Origin: an uncultured Prevotella sp.
Lineage (GTDB): Bacteria; Bacteroidota; Bacteroidia; Bacteroidales; Bacteroidaceae
Length of the DNA stretch: 12,093 bases
Assembly: GCA_900762125.1 (NCBI GenBank)
Contig: CAAFFL010000220.1
Coordinates: 1-12,093 of the forward strand
Direction of reading: 5' to 3'
Positions 1 through 7,234 of the stretch are shown piece after piece. Under the pieces are notes generated by a model. That model was not told the DNA's origin, searched no databases, and worked only from the letters and a program-made list of their open reading frames with translations. The translations under genes and the position numbers were made by a program. Position 1 is the stretch's first letter; each line of letters starts with the position of its first letter.

Positions 1-384
1 CTTATTCTGCTCCATCCATGCGAAGTCCTTATCATCGTTGGCAGCGTTGATGACAATGAAGAAATCGTTCTCACCCATCTTGTAGACCAACAGGTCATCG
101 ACCGTGCCACCATCAGGATAGAGCATCATGCCATATAGGATATTGCCCACAGGCATGCCGGTGACGTCATTGGTGAAGATGTGGTTCACCCATCGCTCAG
201 CATCAGGGCCCGTGGCGATGACCTCACCCATGTGGCTGACGTCGAAGACACCACAATGCTCACGTACAGCGTGATGCTCTTCGAGAATAGACGTGTACTG
301 AATGGGCATGTCGAAGCCACCGAAGGGAGAAATAAGTGCTCCTTGGCTAACATGCCGGTCATAAAGACATGTTCTTTTGTTCAT
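1..384 (-). CDS. gcvT: Glycine cleavage system T protein (aminomethyltransferase), N-terminal part, cut by window edge
   Basis: The first 128 codons read leftwards from an ATG at 384 and remain open to the window edge. The protein begins MNKRTCLYDRHVSQGALISP and contains HHAVREHCGVFDVSHMGE, the typical GcvT N-terminal block, followed by a segment with NDVTGMPVGNILYGMMLYPDGGTVDDLL, split here by function: folate-binding fold in the family. GcvT transfers the methylene group of the aminomethyl-lipoyl H protein to tetrahydrofolate, releasing ammonia, in the cytosolic glycine cleavage complex. The start is fixed by the family N-terminus and by a well-placed promoter 30 bp upstream. Only about a third of the usual protein of roughly 360 residues is present, so intactness of the rest cannot be judged. 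Identification is by recognised motifs rather than a database search. Confidence 0.93.
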   Translation of the reverse strand, partial: MNKRTCLYDRHVSQGALISPFGGFDMPIQYTSILEEHHAVREHCGVFDVSHMGEVIATGPDAERWVNHIFTNDVTGMPVGNILYGMMLYPDGGTVDDLLVYKMGENDFFIVINAANDDKDFAWMEQNK

Positions 385-414
385 TTAGATTTTTGTTTTT
401 AGATTTGATAATTG

Positions 415-444
415 CAAATTTAAGGAATATATTTGTATTTCCAA
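415..444 (-). promoter_or_regulatory. Bacteroidetes-type promoter of gcvT
   Basis: On the minus strand, TTG (444-442) is followed after exactly 19 nt by TAAATTTG (422-415). This matches the Bacteroidetes housekeeping promoter TTG-N19-21-TAnnTTTG. Transcription would begin near 408, leaving a leader of about 25 nt before the gcvT ATG. That is too short for a glycine riboswitch. Confidence 0.7.
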
Positions 445-489
445 GGAGCGAGTGGTTATTTTTTCTTAAAACAGTGATGGCTAGCGCTG

Positions 490-520
490 AAAAGAAAAAA
501 GCCCGCTTGATAAGCGGGCT
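490..520 (-). terminator. Intrinsic terminator of maeB
   Basis: A perfect 9-bp stem (AGCCCGCTT at 500-508, AAGCGGGCT at 512-520) with a 3-nt loop is followed on the minus strand by a U-rich tract (complement of the A-rich stretch 490-500). It lies 40 bp after the maeB stop. The plus-strand side lacks a T-tract, so it acts for leftward transcription and separates maeB from gcvT. Confidence 0.88.
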
Positions 521-560
521 AGTCTGACAGCGAACTTCATAAAAAGAACGCCTGTTCGTT

Positions 561-2846
561 TTACGGATTCTTCACCTTGTCGACATACGCGTCGATGACG
601 GCGATAGCCGTGACATTGACCACATCGTGGACACTTGCCTCGAAGTCGGTGAAGTGGATCGGTTGGTTTAGACCCATCTGGATCGGGCCGATGACTTCCA
701 CATCCGGGTCAAGGCCTTGGAGTAGCTTGTAGGCACCATTGGCAGAGCTCAGGGTTGGGAATACCAGCGTGTTGACTTTCTTGCCCTTGAGGCGTGTGAA
801 AGGATACTTGTCATCCCTGAGCTCACCATTGAGTGCGAAGTTGACCTGCATCTCACCATCGATGGCGAGGTCGGGATACTCCTTCTGCATGCGCATCACG
901 GCGTTGTGAACCTTCAGCGGCGATCCCTGCGGGTCGGTACCAAAGTTGGAGTAGGAGACCATGGCCATGACCGGCTCGTCGTTGAAGAAGCGCACCGTGT
1001 GGTTGGAGAGGCGTGCGATATCGTAGAGCACGTTCTCGTCCGGGTGACGGTTGATGAGCGTATCGGCGATGTAGTAGATACCCTTCTTGGTATTGAGGAT
1101 GTGCATGGTGCCGAAGGTATTATACTCCGGACGGATGCCGATGACCTCCTTGGCCACCTTGATGGTGTTGCTATACTTCGTATACAATCCGGTGATGAAA
1201 GCATCGGCATCGCCTTGCTCCACCATCGACATGCCAAAGTAGTTGCGCTCGTACATCTTATCGTAGGCCTCCTCGAAGGTGTAGCCCTCGCGAGCTCGCT
1301 TCTCCGAGAGGTGTTTAGCGTAAGTGGCACGACGTCCCTGTTCCTTATCGGCACGCATGTCGACGATTTCCACACCGGTAAGGTCGAGTTTCAGACGGTT
1401 GGCGATGCGGTTCAGACGGTCGGGGTTGCCAAGCAGGATCGGCTGGCAGATGCCCTCCTGGCGTGCCTGCACAGCCGCCTTCATCATTGTGGGGTGTCCA
1501 CCCTCAGCGAAGACGACACGCTGTGGATGCATAGCGGCCGTGGCATGCAGCGTACGGGTGAGTTTCGTCTCCTGACCGAGCAGCTCGCGGAGGTGTTCCT
1601 TGTAGCCTACCCAGTCGGTGATGGTCGTGCGGGCCACGCCGCTGTCAATAGCCGCCTTCGCCACTGCCGCACTCACCTCCGTGATGAGTCGTGGATCAAC
1701 AGGCTTCGGGATGAAGTATTTCGGTCCGAAGTTGAGGTCGTTCACATGGTAAACCTCGTTCACGATGTCGGGCACGGGCTGCTTTGCCAGGTTGGCAATA
1801 GCCTTTACTGCTGCCAGCTTCATCTCCTCGTTGATGGCCTTGGCATGTACGTCAAGTGCACCGCGGAAGATGTAGGGGAATCCGATGACATTGTTGATCT
1901 GGTTGGGATAGTCCGAACGGCCAGTAGACATTAACACATCAGGGCGTGCTGCCATGGCATCCTCGTAGGAGATCTCCGGGATGGGGTTGGCGAGTGCGAA
2001 TACGATGGGGTTCTCGGCCATGGAGCGAATCATGTCCTGCGAGAGAATGTTGCCCTTCGACAGTCCGACAAATACGTCTGCACCCTTGACAGCCTCCTCC
2101 AGCGTGTGGACATCCGTGCGGTCGGTAGCGAATATAGCCTTCTGCTCATTGACATGGTCGCGTCCCTTATAGATCACACCACGAGAGTCGAGCATGACGA
2201 TGTTCTTCACCTGTGCACCGAGGGAGACGTAGAGCTTCGTACAACTGATGGCGGCGGCACCAGCACCATTGACGACGATCTTTGCGTCCTCAATCTTCTT
2301 TCCAGCCACCTCGAGCGCATTGAGCAGACCAGCAGCCGAGATGATTGCCGTACCGTGCTGGTCGTCGTGCATCACGGGGATGTCGAGCGTTTTCTTCAGC
2401 CGGTTCTCAATATAGAAGCACTCCGGTGCCTTGATGTCCTCGAGGTTGATACCGCCAAACGTTGGCGCAATCTTCTCTACGGCTTCGCAGAACTTCTCCG
2501 GGTCCTTCTCGGCCACCTCAATATCGAACACATCGATGCCACCATAGATCTTGAAGAGCAGTCCTTTTCCCTCCATGACCGGTTTTCCGCTCATGGCACC
2601 GATGTCGCCCAAGCCGAGGACGGCTGTACCATTCGAGATCACAGCGACAAGGTTTCCCTTATCAGTATACTTATAGACATCATCGGGACTCTTCTGAATC
2701 TCAAGGCAAGGGAATGCAACACCGGGTGAATAGGCAAGGCTCAGATCGGTCTGCGTACGGTAAGGCTTCGTAGGCTTTACCTCAATCTTTCCTGGTCGGC
2801 CGTTGTGATGATATTCCAGTGCGGCCTCTTTTGTGATTTTGACCAT
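561..2846 (-). CDS. maeB: NADP-type malic enzyme with C-terminal phosphotransacetylase-like domain (MaeB)
   Basis: 761 residues, the usual length of the fused bacterial malic enzyme. It oxidatively decarboxylates malate to pyruvate with reduction of NAD(P), in the cytosol, linking the C4 dicarboxylate pool to pyruvate. The malic N-terminal domain covers about residues 15-155, with SNGTAVLGLGDIGAMSGKP at 71-89 and metal/substrate motif MHDDQHGTA at 159-167. The NAD(P)-binding domain follows, with GAGAAA at 194-199, FALANPIPE at 283-291 and the MSTGRSDYPNQINNVIG block from 306. Residues about 430-755 form a PTA_PTB domain (RVVFAEGGHPTMMKAA at 443-458). In characterised MaeB proteins this domain is not a working phosphotransacetylase but mediates acetyl-CoA control and oligomerisation; whether that holds here is inferred. 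NADP preference is assumed from the family. The gene has its own promoter and terminator and is probably monocistronic. A TetR-type gene is divergent from it. Confidence 0.95.
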   Translation of the reverse strand: MVKITKEAALEYHHNGRPGKIEVKPTKPYRTQTDLSLAYSPGVAFPCLEIQKSPDDVYKYTDKGNLVAVISNGTAVLGLGDIGAMSGKPVMEGKGLLFKIYGGIDVFDIEVAEKDPEKFCEAVEKIAPTFGGINLEDIKAPECFYIENRLKKTLDIPVMHDDQHGTAIISAAGLLNALEVAGKKIEDAKIVVNGAGAAAISCTKLYVSLGAQVKNIVMLDSRGVIYKGRDHVNEQKAIFATDRTDVHTLEEAVKGADVFVGLSKGNILSQDMIRSMAENPIVFALANPIPEISYEDAMAARPDVLMSTGRSDYPNQINNVIGFPYIFRGALDVHAKAINEEMKLAAVKAIANLAKQPVPDIVNEVYHVNDLNFGPKYFIPKPVDPRLITEVSAAVAKAAIDSGVARTTITDWVGYKEHLRELLGQETKLTRTLHATAAMHPQRVVFAEGGHPTMMKAAVQARQEGICQPILLGNPDRLNRIANRLKLDLTGVEIVDMRADKEQGRRATYAKHLSEKRAREGYTFEEAYDKMYERNYFGMSMVEQGDADAFITGLYTKYSNTIKVAKEVIGIRPEYNTFGTMHILNTKKGIYYIADTLINRHPDENVLYDIARLSNHTVRFFNDEPVMAMVSYSNFGTDPQGSPLKVHNAVMRMQKEYPDLAIDGEMQVNFALNGELRDDKYPFTRLKGKKVNTLVFPTLSSANGAYKLLQGLDPDVEVIGPIQMGLNQPIHFTDFEASVHDVVNVTAIAVIDAYVDKVKNP

Positions 2847-2892
2847 AGTTGTATGAATTTGACTTTTATACTTTCTCTCCCCTCATTGTTTG

Positions 2893-2922
2893 CAAAATTA
2901 ATAAAAAACGGTGTAAAACAAA
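2893..2922 (-). promoter_or_regulatory. Probable maeB promoter
   Basis: On the minus strand TTTG (2922-2919) is followed after 18 nt by TAATTTTG (2900-2893), a full match to the TAnnTTTG -7 element with spacing one short of the usual 19. Transcription would start near 2886, giving a leader of about 40 nt before the ATG at 2846. It lies within 20-50 bp of the opposing tetR-type promoter, so a protein bound here could affect both. Confidence 0.6.
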
Positions 2923-2942
2923 GAAGTTTTCATGTTTTTTTG

Positions 2943-2950
2943 TATCTTTG
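2943..2950 (+). promoter_or_regulatory. -7 element of the TetR-type gene promoter
   Basis: TATCTTTG matches the Bacteroidetes TAnnTTTG element and sits 22 bp before the chosen ATG at 2973. No TTG is found at the expected 19-21 nt upstream, so only the -7 part is supported. Confidence 0.5.
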
Positions 2951-2972
2951 TCCACGAATTAATAAATCTGGC

Positions 2973-3599
2973 ATGGTTATAAACAAAACAGAATCTCCTA
3001 CAGCCTATCGGCAGCAACTGAAAAGTCGCATTCTTGAGGCTGCCTCGAAGGAATTTATGCGTGAAGGCATCAAGGCCGTGAAGATGGACGACATTGCCAG
3101 CAAGTTGTCTATCTCCAAGCGCACCCTGTATGAGATCTATGAGAATAAAGAGCAGTTGCTGATGGCCTGTGTACAAGAGCGCCATCGGCAGACTGATGAG
3201 CACATGGAGGCATACCGCTCAAATGGTGACCACAATGTCATCGATACGCTGAAGGAGTTTTATCGTTGGCAGTTGGTGCTGACCCCGACAATCAATCCTA
3301 TCTATTTTGTAGAGGTTCACAAATATCCCAAAGTCGTGAAATGGCTTGCCGGCCAGCATCGAAGCGTTGAGGACCGCAGCATGCTTTTTTTCCAAAAAGG
3401 TGTAGCCGAAGGGCTCTTCCGTTCGGATGTGAACTACAAGTTGATCAACCAGTTGGGCAATGCCTGTATGGAGTATATCATGAAGAACAAGCTTTATGAA
3501 GACTACGACATGGGCGATCTCTTCACCAATGTCACCATGCTCTTCATTCGCGGCTTCTGCACGCCTAAGGGTATACAAATGTTGGAGGAATGCCTTTAG
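2973..3599 (+). CDS. TetR/AcrR-family transcriptional regulator
   Basis: The start is placed at the ATG at 2973 (208 residues). The open frame reaches back to 2805, but that would run through both divergent promoters and into the maeB coding region, and the extra 56 residues resemble no regulator. The N-terminal domain is a clear TetR helix-turn-helix: SRILEAASKEFMREGIKAV at 18-36, then MDDIASKLSISKRTLYEIYENKEQLL at about 38-63. The remaining residues are the variable all-helical ligand-binding and dimerisation domain, whose inducer cannot be read from the sequence. Proteins of this family usually repress their own or a neighbouring promoter; divergent maeB is the nearest candidate target, which is inference only. 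The stop codon overlaps that of the convergent receptor gene. Confidence 0.9.
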   Translation: MVINKTESPTAYRQQLKSRILEAASKEFMREGIKAVKMDDIASKLSISKRTLYEIYENKEQLLMACVQERHRQTDEHMEAYRSNGDHNVIDTLKEFYRWQLVLTPTINPIYFVEVHKYPKVVKWLAGQHRSVEDRSMLFFQKGVAEGLFRSDVNYKLINQLGNACMEYIMKNKLYEDYDMGDLFTNVTMLFIRGFCTPKGIQMLEECL

Positions 3600-5971
3600 A
3601 ACTCAAACTGCACGCGGAAGTTGAGTTGCCTGCCCGTCAGATAGTTTGGCACCGCATACTGATGACTATTGACATCGGTGACCCAATAGTAGGAGTTCAC
3701 ATTGCTGATGCCAAAGAGGTTGAGGCAGTCCAGTCCCAGCCAGATGTTGCGGAAGATGCTCCTACTGCTTCGGTCGTCATTTTTCAGCAGTCGGTATCCC
3801 ATACCGATGTCCGCACGCTTGTAAGCCGGTGCCCGGAAGCTGGCTTTCTCCAGCTCACGATGTGGGGCAGAGAACGGCAGTCCGTCGGCGTAAGCGAGCT
3901 TCAGACTCATCTTCCAACGGTCGGTGCCAGGGAAGTAGTCCGTGAAGAAAAGGTTCAGTGCGTAGCGCTGATCCGTGGGCAGCGGCAGTGACACTCCATG
4001 GAGCTTCATCTTCGTATCCATCACCGACAACGACACCCACGAGTCCGTTCCCGGTACAAACTCCCCGAAGAGTTTCAAGTCGATGCCGGCGGCGTGGCCA
4101 TCGGCCTCATTGTTGCCATAGTAGACCACCTTCACATTATTAATAGAGTAGGGCACAAGATTGCTGAGCACCTTGTAGTAGACCTCTGCCGTAAACTTAA
4201 ACGGCCTGCCTGCCGAGCGGAAACGATAGTCCATACCTCCGATGAAGTGGATGGACCGTTGGCTCTTGATGTTGCGGTTGAGCGTGGCATAGGTGACCCC
4301 ATTAACCGTGTTGGTATCGCGGAGCTCCTTATAGAACGGCGCCTGATAGTAGAGTCCTGTCGCCAGTCGGAACGTAACGTCGTGGTTGAAAGCAGGGATG
4401 ATGCCTAGCGAGACGCGTGGCGAGAGGATGGACTCCTGATTGAAGTTCCAGTGGGCAAAACGCAGGCCATAGTTCAAGGTGAAGAACGTATGCTCACCGG
4501 GAGACGTAAAGCACCATGTGTCCTGAACGTAAGTCTCCAGTCGGTTGGCATCCAGCCTGTTCTTGGCACGGAGCGAATAGATCATTTGGAGATCCTTGCC
4601 GGTGTGCGGAATGCTGTATCCTGCCGAGTCGCGCATCTCATATTCTACGGAGTTTTCCTCGATGTGCTCCATGCGGTAGGTCATGCCTGCCTCGATGTTA
4701 TGCTGCCGTGCCCGGTGGCGGAAGAGCAGTTTGATGCTCTCCACATGCGCCTTGAGATAGTTGCGGGCGTGTTCAAAATAGGTGCCCACACCGAGGTTCT
4801 CCGATGTCTCCGTCTGGTCGAGCCAGTACTGTCCCTGGATGTCGTAGCGCTCATTCTCACGGGTGTGGAATGCAGAGCCGAGAATGGACAACGAAGTAGA
4901 GTCGGAGAAATGGCGCGTGATGCCCACGGTGCCGAAGAAGGTGCGGAAAAGATCCTTCTCCTGACCGTCAAAATAGACCCGGAAAGCCTTCACATCCTCC
5001 AACGTTCCGAACTTCGTCTCTCGGTCCTTCGGCCGGAAGGTGTAGTGGTTGTCCGAGATGTTGCCGATGAGGCTGATGCTCCACCGGATGTTTGGCCGAT
5101 AGGTGAGGTAGGTCTGATAGTCGAGGAAGTCGGGGCGGTATTCTCCATTCGTCTCCAGCGAACTGAGTAGGTTGCGGGTGGTCTTGTATCTCAGTCCGTT
5201 GCTCCACGAGAACTTTTTGTTGCCCATTCCGACGTAGGCGTTGGCGCCGAGCAACGACGCGGTGACGTTGGCCTCCAGATGTTTCGGCTGTCGATAGATG
5301 ATGTCGAGGGCTGACGACATCTTGTCGCCATACTTTGCCTCAAAGCCACCCGTCGAGAAGCCGATCTTCTCCACCATGTCTGGGTTGATGATGGAGAGCC
5401 CCTCCTGCTGTCCGCTGCGTACGAGGAATGGCCGATAGACCTCCACATTATTTATATATACCGAGTTCTCGTCGAATGCTCCGCCGCGGACATTGTATTG
5501 CGAAGACAGTTCCGAGTGCGTCGATACGCCCGCCTGACTCTGGATGAGCTCTTCAACCGCGTTGCCCGTCGTCGTTGGCGTCGTGCGGAGGTCCTTGGTG
5601 CTGAGCTCCTGCGTCTGCGTAGTCTGAATCTTCTGTCCCTGCACATTTACCTCACCGAGGGTGCTCGCCTCATCGTAGAGCACCACCTGCAGACTCTGTG
5701 GCCCATGGGGATGGCGCAGCACACGCGTCTTGGCCTTATAGCCGAGCATCGAGAACCGGATGACCACCGAGTCGGCGGAGAGTAACAACAACTTGTATTC
5801 GCCTTTGCGGGAGGTCACCGTGGCCTTGCCCTGAGCCACACACGCCACCGAGGCCAGCTCGATGGGTGAGCCGTTCTGGTCGATGACGCGCCCTCGAAGG
5901 GTGAACGTCTGTGCCGACAGGGCTATGGAGCATGCTGAAAAGATTGCCAGCAAGAATAATCTGATCTTCAT
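3596..5971 (-). CDS. TonB-dependent outer-membrane receptor with carboxypeptidase-regulatory-like N-terminal domain
   Basis: 791 residues. A signal peptide (MKIRLFLLAIFSACSIALSA, cleavage likely after A20) precedes a CarboxypepD_reg-like domain at about 22-100 (FTLRGRVIDQNGSPIELASV). The plug follows at about 105-230, with YNVRGG at 159-164 and VYINNVEVYRP at 171-181. The rest is a 22-stranded-type beta-barrel rich in alternating aromatic strands, ending in a terminal phenylalanine (RVQFEF), as expected for BAM-inserted barrels. Such receptors import a ligand across the outer membrane using TonB energy. The ligand is unknown: there is no SusD partner, glycoside hydrolase or metal-chaperone gene alongside, so a polysaccharide locus is not supported. 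It lies 38 bp downstream of the FemAB/GNAT-like gene with no promoter in the gap, so co-transcription is likely. The 3' end overlaps the convergent tetR-type gene by 4 bp. Confidence 0.92.
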   Translation of the reverse strand: MKIRLFLLAIFSACSIALSAQTFTLRGRVIDQNGSPIELASVACVAQGKATVTSRKGEYKLLLLSADSVVIRFSMLGYKAKTRVLRHPHGPQSLQVVLYDEASTLGEVNVQGQKIQTTQTQELSTKDLRTTPTTTGNAVEELIQSQAGVSTHSELSSQYNVRGGAFDENSVYINNVEVYRPFLVRSGQQEGLSIINPDMVEKIGFSTGGFEAKYGDKMSSALDIIYRQPKHLEANVTASLLGANAYVGMGNKKFSWSNGLRYKTTRNLLSSLETNGEYRPDFLDYQTYLTYRPNIRWSISLIGNISDNHYTFRPKDRETKFGTLEDVKAFRVYFDGQEKDLFRTFFGTVGITRHFSDSTSLSILGSAFHTRENERYDIQGQYWLDQTETSENLGVGTYFEHARNYLKAHVESIKLLFRHRARQHNIEAGMTYRMEHIEENSVEYEMRDSAGYSIPHTGKDLQMIYSLRAKNRLDANRLETYVQDTWCFTSPGEHTFFTLNYGLRFAHWNFNQESILSPRVSLGIIPAFNHDVTFRLATGLYYQAPFYKELRDTNTVNGVTYATLNRNIKSQRSIHFIGGMDYRFRSAGRPFKFTAEVYYKVLSNLVPYSINNVKVVYYGNNEADGHAAGIDLKLFGEFVPGTDSWVSLSVMDTKMKLHGVSLPLPTDQRYALNLFFTDYFPGTDRWKMSLKLAYADGLPFSAPHRELEKASFRAPAYKRADIGMGYRLLKNDDRSSRSIFRNIWLGLDCLNLFGISNVNSYYWVTDVNSHQYAVPNYLTGRQLNFRVQFEF

Positions 5972-6009
5972 GCTATAGATAACGATTCAATCTTTTCAAT
6001 ATTGTGGCA

Positions 6010-6987
6010 TCACTCCCGATAAAACCACGACAGCAAGCGATTGAGCCATCCCAGATAGAAGTGGAACCACCGATATTTGGATACCGGCTTTCCGCCGAAA
6101 CTCAGGATGAACCGCCGTGTGGGATTATTGGGCGTCGGCAGACCCACATCGAGGAAGAAGATGTGGGCGTAGTTGTGCCGCCACGACCAGTCGATGGCAT
6201 GCCAGACGGTCATCATGTTTGGGTGGAGTGGGGCGTAGCTCTTCCGCTTCGCAACCAGATACCACAGATAGGCGTTGCTCTCCGAGAACACGCAGATGCA
6301 GCCGCCGATCATCCGGTCGTGATAAGTGGTGAGCAGGATGCTGCCGTTGCGACTATGGAAGAGCGTCATGACCTGGTTCTCCGGCGGGATGAGACGCCGG
6401 AACTTGAAGCGGTAGAAGCTCTTGAGCAACTTGTAGAACTGGTGAACCTCTTCCTCTGTCGTGGCCTCGACCGTCTTCACGCCGAGGGCATACGCCTTGT
6501 TGATGCGATGCTGCATCCGTGGCGACAGGCGTTCGGTCGGAGGTAGCGAGTGGAGCGAGTTGTGCACCTCCTGCCATCGGATGGGGAAGTAGCCATTCTT
6601 TCTGAACAGTCCATAGCCAAACATCTTTTGAGAGATGTCGCTGAACTCCGTGTAGAGGCACAATTTGTGGCGCAGCCGTCGAGTGAGCTTTGCCAGCATC
6701 TGGGCAAAGATCTCCGTCTTCGGCGCATCGTCGTCATATTCGCCTTCGCCATAGATGCGGCACTGCGTGAACAGATAGGGCGGCACCCACGACGTCCGTC
6801 GTCGCAGGATCGCTAGCAGATGCGCCTTGACGACGCCTTGCTCATTGGTCGCCACCACCATATACGGCGCCTGTCCGGGCGAAACCTCCACGATGTGGAA
6901 CAGCTCCGGACTATGGAAGAAGTTGTCACTGCTCATCGTGGGCAACGTGTCTCCGCGTCTATAGATACGTATGGTATAGGTGTTCAC
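6010..6987 (-). CDS. FemAB/GNAT-like acyltransferase (BioF2-type, Acetyltransf_6-like)
   Basis: 325 residues with no signal peptide or membrane segment. About residues 150-290 resemble the FemAB/Acetyltransf_6 fold: LSPRMQHRINKAYALGVKTV at 154-173 is the typical basic helix before the transferase core. The ILLTTYHDRMIGGCICVF strands (217-234) and the AYLWYLVAKRKSYAPLHPNMM block (239-259) follow. Members use acyl-CoA or aminoacyl-tRNA donors to modify cell-wall, glycan or lipid precursors; the substrate here is unknown. The longest start is a GTG at 6987. An in-frame ATG at 6936 (residue 18) is an alternative and fits the promoter position better, but residues 5-16 (TIRIYRRGDTLP) look protein-like, so GTG is kept. 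It is the upstream gene of a probable two-gene operon with the TonB-dependent receptor, hinting at an envelope role. Confidence 0.72.
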   Translation of the reverse strand: MNTYTIRIYRRGDTLPTMSSDNFFHSPELFHIVEVSPGQAPYMVVATNEQGVVKAHLLAILRRRTSWVPPYLFTQCRIYGEGEYDDDAPKTEIFAQMLAKLTRRLRHKLCLYTEFSDISQKMFGYGLFRKNGYFPIRWQEVHNSLHSLPPTERLSPRMQHRINKAYALGVKTVEATTEEEVHQFYKLLKSFYRFKFRRLIPPENQVMTLFHSRNGSILLTTYHDRMIGGCICVFSESNAYLWYLVAKRKSYAPLHPNMMTVWHAIDWSWRHNYAHIFFLDVGLPTPNNPTRRFILSFGGKPVSKYRWFHFYLGWLNRLLSWFYRE

Positions 6988-6991
6988 ACGG

Positions 6992-6999
6992 CAAACTTA
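6992..6999 (-). promoter_or_regulatory. Possible -7 element for the acyltransferase-receptor operon
   Basis: TAAGTTTG on the minus strand matches TAnnTTTG, but no TTG is present 19-21 nt upstream. Transcription would start close to 6985, on top of the GTG start codon, implying a leaderless mRNA or use of the internal ATG at 6936. Confidence 0.35.
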
Positions 7000-7177
7000 C
7001 ACAAAAAAAATGAGATAGATAGCGATTGTGAGAGAAAAATGACAATTTTCGATGCCGCACAATAAAATATCTCAAATAAAAAGGAAAAGTTCATCTAATG
7101 AAAAGATTCGAAAGGCCCGCAGATTGGACGTAAATAATGGTACAATAAAAAAATATATAAAAAATAACGCCAAAATG

Positions 7178-7207
7178 TTGCATGTATGATTATATTTATT
7201 AACTTTG
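7178..7207 (+). promoter_or_regulatory. Promoter of the AraC-type gene and dpp3
   Basis: TTG (7178-7180), exactly 19 nt, then TAACTTTG (7200-7207): a complete Bacteroidetes housekeeping promoter. Transcription should begin near 7214, about 21 nt before the ATG at 7235. The remaining sequence of this 247-bp divergent gap (6988-7234) is AT-rich, and I see no gene or RNA in it. Confidence 0.75.
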
Positions 7208-7234
7208 TAGCAAAATTTTAAATATAACAAAGTT

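Noticed and set aside
385..480. Possible glycine riboswitch upstream of gcvT
   Set aside because: The consensus promoter places transcription start about 25 nt before the ATG, leaving no room for an aptamer, and no paired glycine-aptamer architecture is visible.
906..1934. A 342-codon open frame on the plus strand inside maeB
   Set aside because: Same artefact: codon-aligned antisense to a clearly real malic enzyme gene, with no recognisable protein features.
2805..2972. Upstream extension of the TetR-type gene to an ATG at 2805
   Set aside because: It would overlap the maeB start and both promoters, and the added residues look like translated intergenic DNA. The ATG at 2973 follows a -7 element at a normal distance.
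3596..5971. Polysaccharide utilisation locus (SusC-like gene)
   Set aside because: No SusD-like lipoprotein, glycoside hydrolase or hybrid sensor flanks the receptor, and at 791 residues it is shorter than typical SusC proteins.
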